Below, piece by piece: positions 60,291 to 64,000 of a stretch of DNA of 64,000 nt (positions within the stretch are counted from its first letter, which is position 1; each line of letters opens with the position of its first letter). A program made the position numbers and the translations under genes. The notes under the pieces were generated by a model. That model made no database searches and was not told the origin of the DNA. It was given only the letters and a program-made list of their open reading frames with translations. The stretch is from DASZBX01 sp035943635. Lineage in GTDB: Bacteria > Actinomycetota > Actinomycetes > Streptomycetales > Catenulisporaceae. The stretch is taken from positions 62,001 to 126,000 of the forward strand of contig DASZBX010000105.1 of assembly GCA_035943635.1 (NCBI GenBank), given 5' to 3'.

Positions 60291-60395
60291 CGGTCCGTCC
60301 GTTCGTCTTAATCCGTGGTCCCGGTAGTCCGGCTGCCGGACGGAGTGGGACAATCGGGTCCAGACTTTCGCACGAGACCAGTTTGGAGCCCAGCG

Positions 60396-62285
60396 ATGCC
60401 GGAACTTCGCTCACGTACCTCCACCCACGGGCGCAACATGGCCGGGGCGCGCGCGCTCTGGCGGGCCACCGGGATGACGGACGGCGACTTCGGCAAACCG
60501 ATCGTCGCCGTCGCCAACTCCTTCACCCAGTTCGTGCCGGGCCACGTGCACCTGCGCGACGTCGGCACCATCGTGGCCGACTCGGTGGTCGAGGCCGGCG
60601 GCGTGGCCAAGGAGTTCAACACCATCGCGGTCGACGACGGCATCGCGATGGGCCACGGCGGCATGCTCTACTCGCTGCCCTCCCGCGAGCTGATCGCCGA
60701 CGCGGTCGAGTACATGGTCAACGCGCACTGCGCCGACGCCCTGGTCTGCATCTCCAACTGCGACAAGATCACCCCCGGGATGCTGATGGCCGCGCTGCGG
60801 CTGAACATCCCGACCGTGTTCGTCTCCGGCGGCCCGATGGAGGCCGGCCAGGCCGTGATCCGCGGCAACGTCGCGCACGGCAAGGACGAGGCCCCGCCGA
60901 TCACCAAGCTCGACCTGATCGACGCGATGTCCGCCGCGGCCGACTCCCAGGTCTCGGACGAGGACCTGGGCACGATCGAGCGCTCGGCCTGCCCGACCTG
61001 CGGCTCCTGCTCCGGGATGTTCACCGCCAACTCGATGAACTGCCTGGTCGAGGCCCTCGGCCTGGGCCTGCCGGGCAACGGCTCGGTGCTGGCCACGCAC
61101 GCCAAGCGCCGGGCCCTGTTCGAGCGGGCCGGCAGCCTGGTGATCGAGCTGGCCAAGCGCTACTACGAGCAGGACGACGAGTCCGCGCTGCCGCGCTCGA
61201 TCGCCACCACCGCCGCCTTCGGCAACGCGATGGCCCTGGACGTGGCCATGGGCGGCTCGACCAACACCGTGCTGCACCTGCTGGCCGCCGCGCAGGAGGC
61301 CGAGATCGGCTTCGGCCTGAAGGAGATCGACGCGGTCTCCCGCCGGGTGCCCTGCGTGGCCAAGGTCGCGCCGAACCGGGCCTCGCTGACCAAGTCGTAC
61401 TACATGGAGGACGTGCACCGGGCCGGCGGCATCCCGGCCATCCTGGGCGAGCTGCACCGCGGCGGGGTGCTGGACGGCGCCGTGCACTCGGTGCACTCGC
61501 CCAGCCTGACCCAGTGGCTCGACGACTGGGACGTGCGCGGCGGCAAGGCCACCGAGGCCGCGATCGAGCTGTTCCACGCGGCCCCGGGCGGGGTGCGCAC
61601 CACCGAGCCGTTCTCCACCGAGAACCGCTGGGCCACCCTGGACGTGGACTCCGAGGGCGGCTGCATCCGGTCCGTGCCGAACGCGTACACCAAGGACGGC
61701 GGCCTGGCCGTGCTCTGGGGCAACATCGCCGCGGACGGCGCGATCGTGAAGACCGCCGGCGTGGCCGAGTCGATCTGGAAGTTCACCGGCCCGGCCCGGG
61801 TGTTCGAGTCCCAGGAGGACGCGGTCGAGGCGATCATGGCCGACCGGATCGTGGCCGGCGACGTGGTGGTCATCCGCTACGAGGGCCCCAAGGGCGGCCC
61901 GGGCATGCAGGAGATGCTGTACCCGACCTCGTTCCTGAAGGGCAAGGGCCTGGGCGCCAAGTGCGCGCTGATCACGGACGGCCGCTTCTCCGGCGGCACC
62001 TCCGGCCTGTCCATCGGGCACGTCTCGCCCGAGGCGGCCTCCGGCGGCCTGATCGCCCTGGTCCAGGAGGGCGACCAGATCGCCATCGACATCCCGTCGC
62101 GGGCGATCGACCTGCTGGTCTCGGACGAGGAGCTCGCCGCCCGGCGGGCCGCGCTGCTGGCGGCCGGCGGCTACCGCCCGGTGCACCGGGAGCGGACGGT
62201 CTCCCTCGCCCTGCGCGCCTACGCCCACTTCGCCACCTCCGCCGCCACCGGCGCGGTCCGCGACCGGGCCAAGATCGACGGCTGA
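60396..62285 (+). CDS. ilvD: Dihydroxy-acid dehydratase
   Basis: A 629-residue IlvD. The three Fe-S cluster cysteines are in VCISNCDKITPGM and CPTCGSCSGMFTAN; AMGGSTNTVLHLLA and TDGRFSGGTSGLSIGHVSPE are family signatures. It dehydrates 2,3-dihydroxy-3-methylbutanoate and -pentanoate in valine/isoleucine synthesis. ATG 60396. No leader peptide or attenuator is visible upstream. Isoleucine/valine synthesis links loosely to the mce/meaB genes by way of branched-chain acyl-CoA. Confidence 0.96.
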   Translation: MPELRSRTSTHGRNMAGARALWRATGMTDGDFGKPIVAVANSFTQFVPGHVHLRDVGTIVADSVVEAGGVAKEFNTIAVDDGIAMGHGGMLYSLPSRELIADAVEYMVNAHCADALVCISNCDKITPGMLMAALRLNIPTVFVSGGPMEAGQAVIRGNVAHGKDEAPPITKLDLIDAMSAAADSQVSDEDLGTIERSACPTCGSCSGMFTANSMNCLVEALGLGLPGNGSVLATHAKRRALFERAGSLVIELAKRYYEQDDESALPRSIATTAAFGNAMALDVAMGGSTNTVLHLLAAAQEAEIGFGLKEIDAVSRRVPCVAKVAPNRASLTKSYYMEDVHRAGGIPAILGELHRGGVLDGAVHSVHSPSLTQWLDDWDVRGGKATEAAIELFHAAPGGVRTTEPFSTENRWATLDVDSEGGCIRSVPNAYTKDGGLAVLWGNIAADGAIVKTAGVAESIWKFTGPARVFESQEDAVEAIMADRIVAGDVVVIRYEGPKGGPGMQEMLYPTSFLKGKGLGAKCALITDGRFSGGTSGLSIGHVSPEAASGGLIALVQEGDQIAIDIPSRAIDLLVSDEELAARRAALLAAGGYRPVHRERTVSLALRAYAHFATSAATGAVRDRAKIDG

Positions 62286-62313
62286 CCGGCCGAGAGCAGG
62301 GAGTACCAGGACA

Positions 62314-62856
62314 GTGGAACGCACCGAGCCCGCCGAGCCCGGGAAGCGGGCCGGCGGCGCCCTGCCCTTCGACCCGGTCCAGCGGGCCGGGGACCTGTGG
62401 GCCCAGCGCTGGGGCCGGTCCACCTCGATGCTCGCGGTCACCTCGCTGATGCGCGCGCACCAGCTGGTCCTGGCCGAGGTGGACTCGGTGGTCAAGCCCT
62501 ACGGCCTGACCTTCGCCCGGTACGAGGCGCTGGTCCTGCTGACCTTCAGCCGGACCGGCGCGCTGCCGCTGTCCAAGATCGGCGAGCGGCTGCAGGTGCA
62601 CCCGACCTCGGTCACCAACATCATCGACCGGCTCAACCGGGCCGGGCTGGTCACCCGCCGGCCCAACCCGTCCGACGGCCGCGGCATCCTGGCCGAGATC
62701 ACCGCCGAGGGCCGGACCGTGGTGGAGAAGGCGACCGCGGACCTGACCGCCCGCGAGTTCGGCCTCGGCTCGCTCGGCTCGGAGCAGCACCTGGAACTGT
62801 TCGCCACCCTGCGCGAACTGCGCCTGGCCGCGGGCGACTTCCAGGCCGAGCCGTAG
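62314..62856 (+). CDS. MarR family transcriptional regulator (second)
   Basis: A 180-residue MarR protein starting at GTG 62314 behind gcagggag. DNA-binding part: YGLTFARYEALVLLTFSRTG, PLSKIGERLQVHPTSVTNII, wing RRPNPSDGRGILAEIT. The N-terminal 25 residues are disordered. It lies 28 bases after ilvD, in the same direction, and upstream of an acyl-CoA ligase gene that it may control. Its stop codon lies within the left arm of a foldback element. Confidence 0.92.
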   Translation: MERTEPAEPGKRAGGALPFDPVQRAGDLWAQRWGRSTSMLAVTSLMRAHQLVLAEVDSVVKPYGLTFARYEALVLLTFSRTGALPLSKIGERLQVHPTSVTNIIDRLNRAGLVTRRPNPSDGRGILAEITAEGRTVVEKATADLTAREFGLGSLGSEQHLELFATLRELRLAAGDFQAEP

Positions 62857-63068
62857 ACGAGTTGTTCCGGATTCTGGCGCGGCGAAACGGCTGATCGGCG
62901 GCGCCTGGCCGCACGCCGCGGCCAACCGCAGACGACACAGGTATGCGGTCGACCGCGGCGCACGCCCAGCCACCGCCGCTGAGCCGTTTCGCCGTGCGCA
63001 CTCACCCGGCAGGTCAGCGCATCTACCGGCAACTCGGCTCAGGCGCCAGAATGCGGAACAACTCGTCT
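62855..63068. repeat. Long foldback element between marR and the acyl-CoA ligase gene
   Basis: Outer arms 62855-62880 and 63043-63068 match over 26 bp with one mismatch. Just inside, ggcgaaacggct (62881-62892) pairs with agccgtttcgcc (62982-62993), and the symmetry continues imperfectly to the centre near 62937. The right side has an extra ~49 bases (62994-63042) between inner and outer arms. The TAG of the marR gene (62854-62856) is in the left arm. It encodes no protein and would separate marR from the ligase gene transcriptionally. Confidence 0.78.
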
Positions 63069-63193
63069 GGGGCGGATCCGGGCGGGCGGGCCCGGGCGGG
63101 CGGCTCCGGCCCCGCCCGGCGATCCGCGCGCGAGCTACCCGCGTACTCCGTTTGGGGGTGTTCTCCCGGGCCGATCCGGGCGACAGTAACCCT

Positions 63194-64000
63194 ATGCAGA
63201 CTCCACTGTGTGTACTGGACTTCCTCCGACGCGCCGAACTGGTCTACGGCGACCGGATCGGCGTGGTCGACGAGCCGGACCAGCCGGCGCCCTCGTGGGG
63301 CGGGCTGACCTACCGCCGGACGGCCGAGCTGGCCCGGGCCCAGGCGGCCGGGCTGGACCGGCTCGGCGTCGGGCCGGGCGAGCGGGTGGCGATCGTCTCG
63401 CACAACTCGGCCCGGCTGCTGACCTCGTTCTTCGGCGTGTCCGGGCACGGCCGGATCCTGGTCCCGGTCAACTTCCGGCTGCGGGCCGACGAGATCGCGT
63501 ACATCGTCGAGCAGTCCGGCGCGACCGCGCTGCTGATCGACCCGGAGCTGGCCGAGCCGCTGGCCAAGGTCGAGTGCGCACGGCGGTTCGTGCTCGGCGC
63601 GGACAGCGACGAGGAGCTGTACCAGTTCGGGATCGAGCCGCGGCACTACGAGATCGCCGAGTCCGACACCGCGACGATCAACTACACCAGCGGCACCACC
63701 GCCCGGCCCAAGGGCGTGCAGCTGACCCACCGCAACCTCTGGCTCAACGCCACCCTGATGGCCCTGCACTTCGGCGTGAGCGATCGGGACGTCTACCTGC
63801 ACACGCTGCCGATGTTCCACGCCAACGGCTGGGGCATGCCGTTCGGCGTGACCGGCCTGGGCGCCCAGCACATCGTGCTGCGGAAGGTCGACGGCGCCGA
63901 GATCCTGCGCCGGGTCGAGCGGCACGGGGTGACCGTGATGTGCGGCGCCCCGGCCGTGGCCAACGCGGTCCTGGCCGCCGCGGCCGAGTGGGACGGCCCG
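63194..64000 (+). CDS. AMP-dependent acyl-CoA synthetase/ligase, 3' partial
   Basis: An adenylate-forming enzyme running off the window end (269 codons seen of about 500). The ATP/AMP motif NYTSGTTARPKGVQLTH is intact, preceded by VAIVSHNSARLLTSFFGVSG and VPVNFRLRADEIAYI and followed by PMFHANGWGMPFG. Medium- or long-chain fatty acids or aromatic acids are typical substrates. ATG 63194 has almost no Shine-Dalgarno, suggesting a leaderless or weakly translated mRNA. It is downstream of a MarR gene, a common pairing. Confidence 0.92.
   Translation, partial: MQTPLCVLDFLRRAELVYGDRIGVVDEPDQPAPSWGGLTYRRTAELARAQAAGLDRLGVGPGERVAIVSHNSARLLTSFFGVSGHGRILVPVNFRLRADEIAYIVEQSGATALLIDPELAEPLAKVECARRFVLGADSDEELYQFGIEPRHYEIAESDTATINYTSGTTARPKGVQLTHRNLWLNATLMALHFGVSDRDVYLHTLPMFHANGWGMPFGVTGLGAQHIVLRKVDGAEILRRVERHGVTVMCGAPAVANAVLAAAAEWDGP

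Noticed and set aside
1..64000. Search for transposase, integrase, phage genes, rRNA or a replication origin
   Set aside because: None was recognised. The foldback elements encode no protein, and the AT-rich patch has no integrase, so mobility claims rest on structure and composition only.

Overview
This window is very GC-rich. Third codon positions are almost all G or C, GTG starts are common, and neighbouring genes often overlap by four bases (GTGA/ATGA). It carries genes typical of mycelial actinomycetes: a Scy/FilP polar-growth pair, NucS mismatch endonuclease, a HelD-type RNA polymerase remodeller and a 6C RNA. Its gene order resembles Streptomyces blocks as I recall them. The host is therefore a filamentous high-GC actinomycete (Streptomyces or Catenulispora-like); I cannot name the species.

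Layout. 1-2.4 kb: a partial LCP/LytR_C gene, rsfS, a histidine phosphatase and tRNA-Ala(GGC). 2.6-4.7 kb: an AT-richer, horizontally acquired-looking patch with a translationally coupled pair (a nucleotidyltransferase-like protein and an unknown protein), a decayed DUF4253-like gene and an intrinsic terminator. 5-10 kb: a secreted collagen-like protein with peptidoglycan-binding repeats, then three minus-strand repeat proteins (a YVTN propeller and two IPT/TIG proteins), each followed by a strong hairpin. 10.4-16.5 kb: assorted regulators and enzymes (LysR with an IMPase-like protein and an NAD(P)-binding protein, XRE, NUDIX, hydrolase, GntR) and a 3'-truncated YeiH-type transporter. 16.5-23.6 kb: an ABC importer (ATPase, two permeases, lipoprotein) in one overlapping operon with a phosphonatase-like hydrolase and a TIGR03364-type FAD oxidoreductase, opposite a GntR regulator with paired operator-like sites. 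This is probably an aminophosphonate uptake and breakdown cluster. 23.6-29.5 kb: MscS, HNH nuclease, MalQ, two small conserved proteins and one hypothetical.

30-41.4 kb: 6C RNA, a membrane protein, nucS, an SCO5389-like protein, a tandem-duplicated 3-hydroxyacyl-CoA dehydrogenase, a zinc-ribbon protein, a methyltransferase fragment, and three consecutive paralogous ABC-2 exporter pairs. 41.6-49 kb: hydrolase, AI-2E family permease, filP and scy, with a long foldback element between filP and scy and a relic of crotonyl-CoA carboxylase/reductase beyond scy. 49-57 kb: HelD-like ATPase divergent from an M48 peptidase, a SUKH/deaminase-like protein, methylmalonyl-CoA epimerase divergent from thiolase-meaB. 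These last genes and the ccr relic point to ethylmalonyl/methylmalonyl-CoA metabolism. 57-64 kb: two MarR regulators, a DUF2127 membrane protein, an orphan LuxR-type response regulator, DUF3817, ilvD and a partial acyl-CoA ligase.

The most unusual signals are three long foldback (inverted-repeat) elements at 44862-45033, 57939-58098 and 62855-63068. Two of them contain the stop codon of the adjacent gene. Next come the two-gene cassette behind tRNA-Ala, two genes cut off where they meet a neighbour, and a membrane-protein frame running antisense through the 6C RNA. All functional assignments come from motifs and remembered family features; no database search was run.
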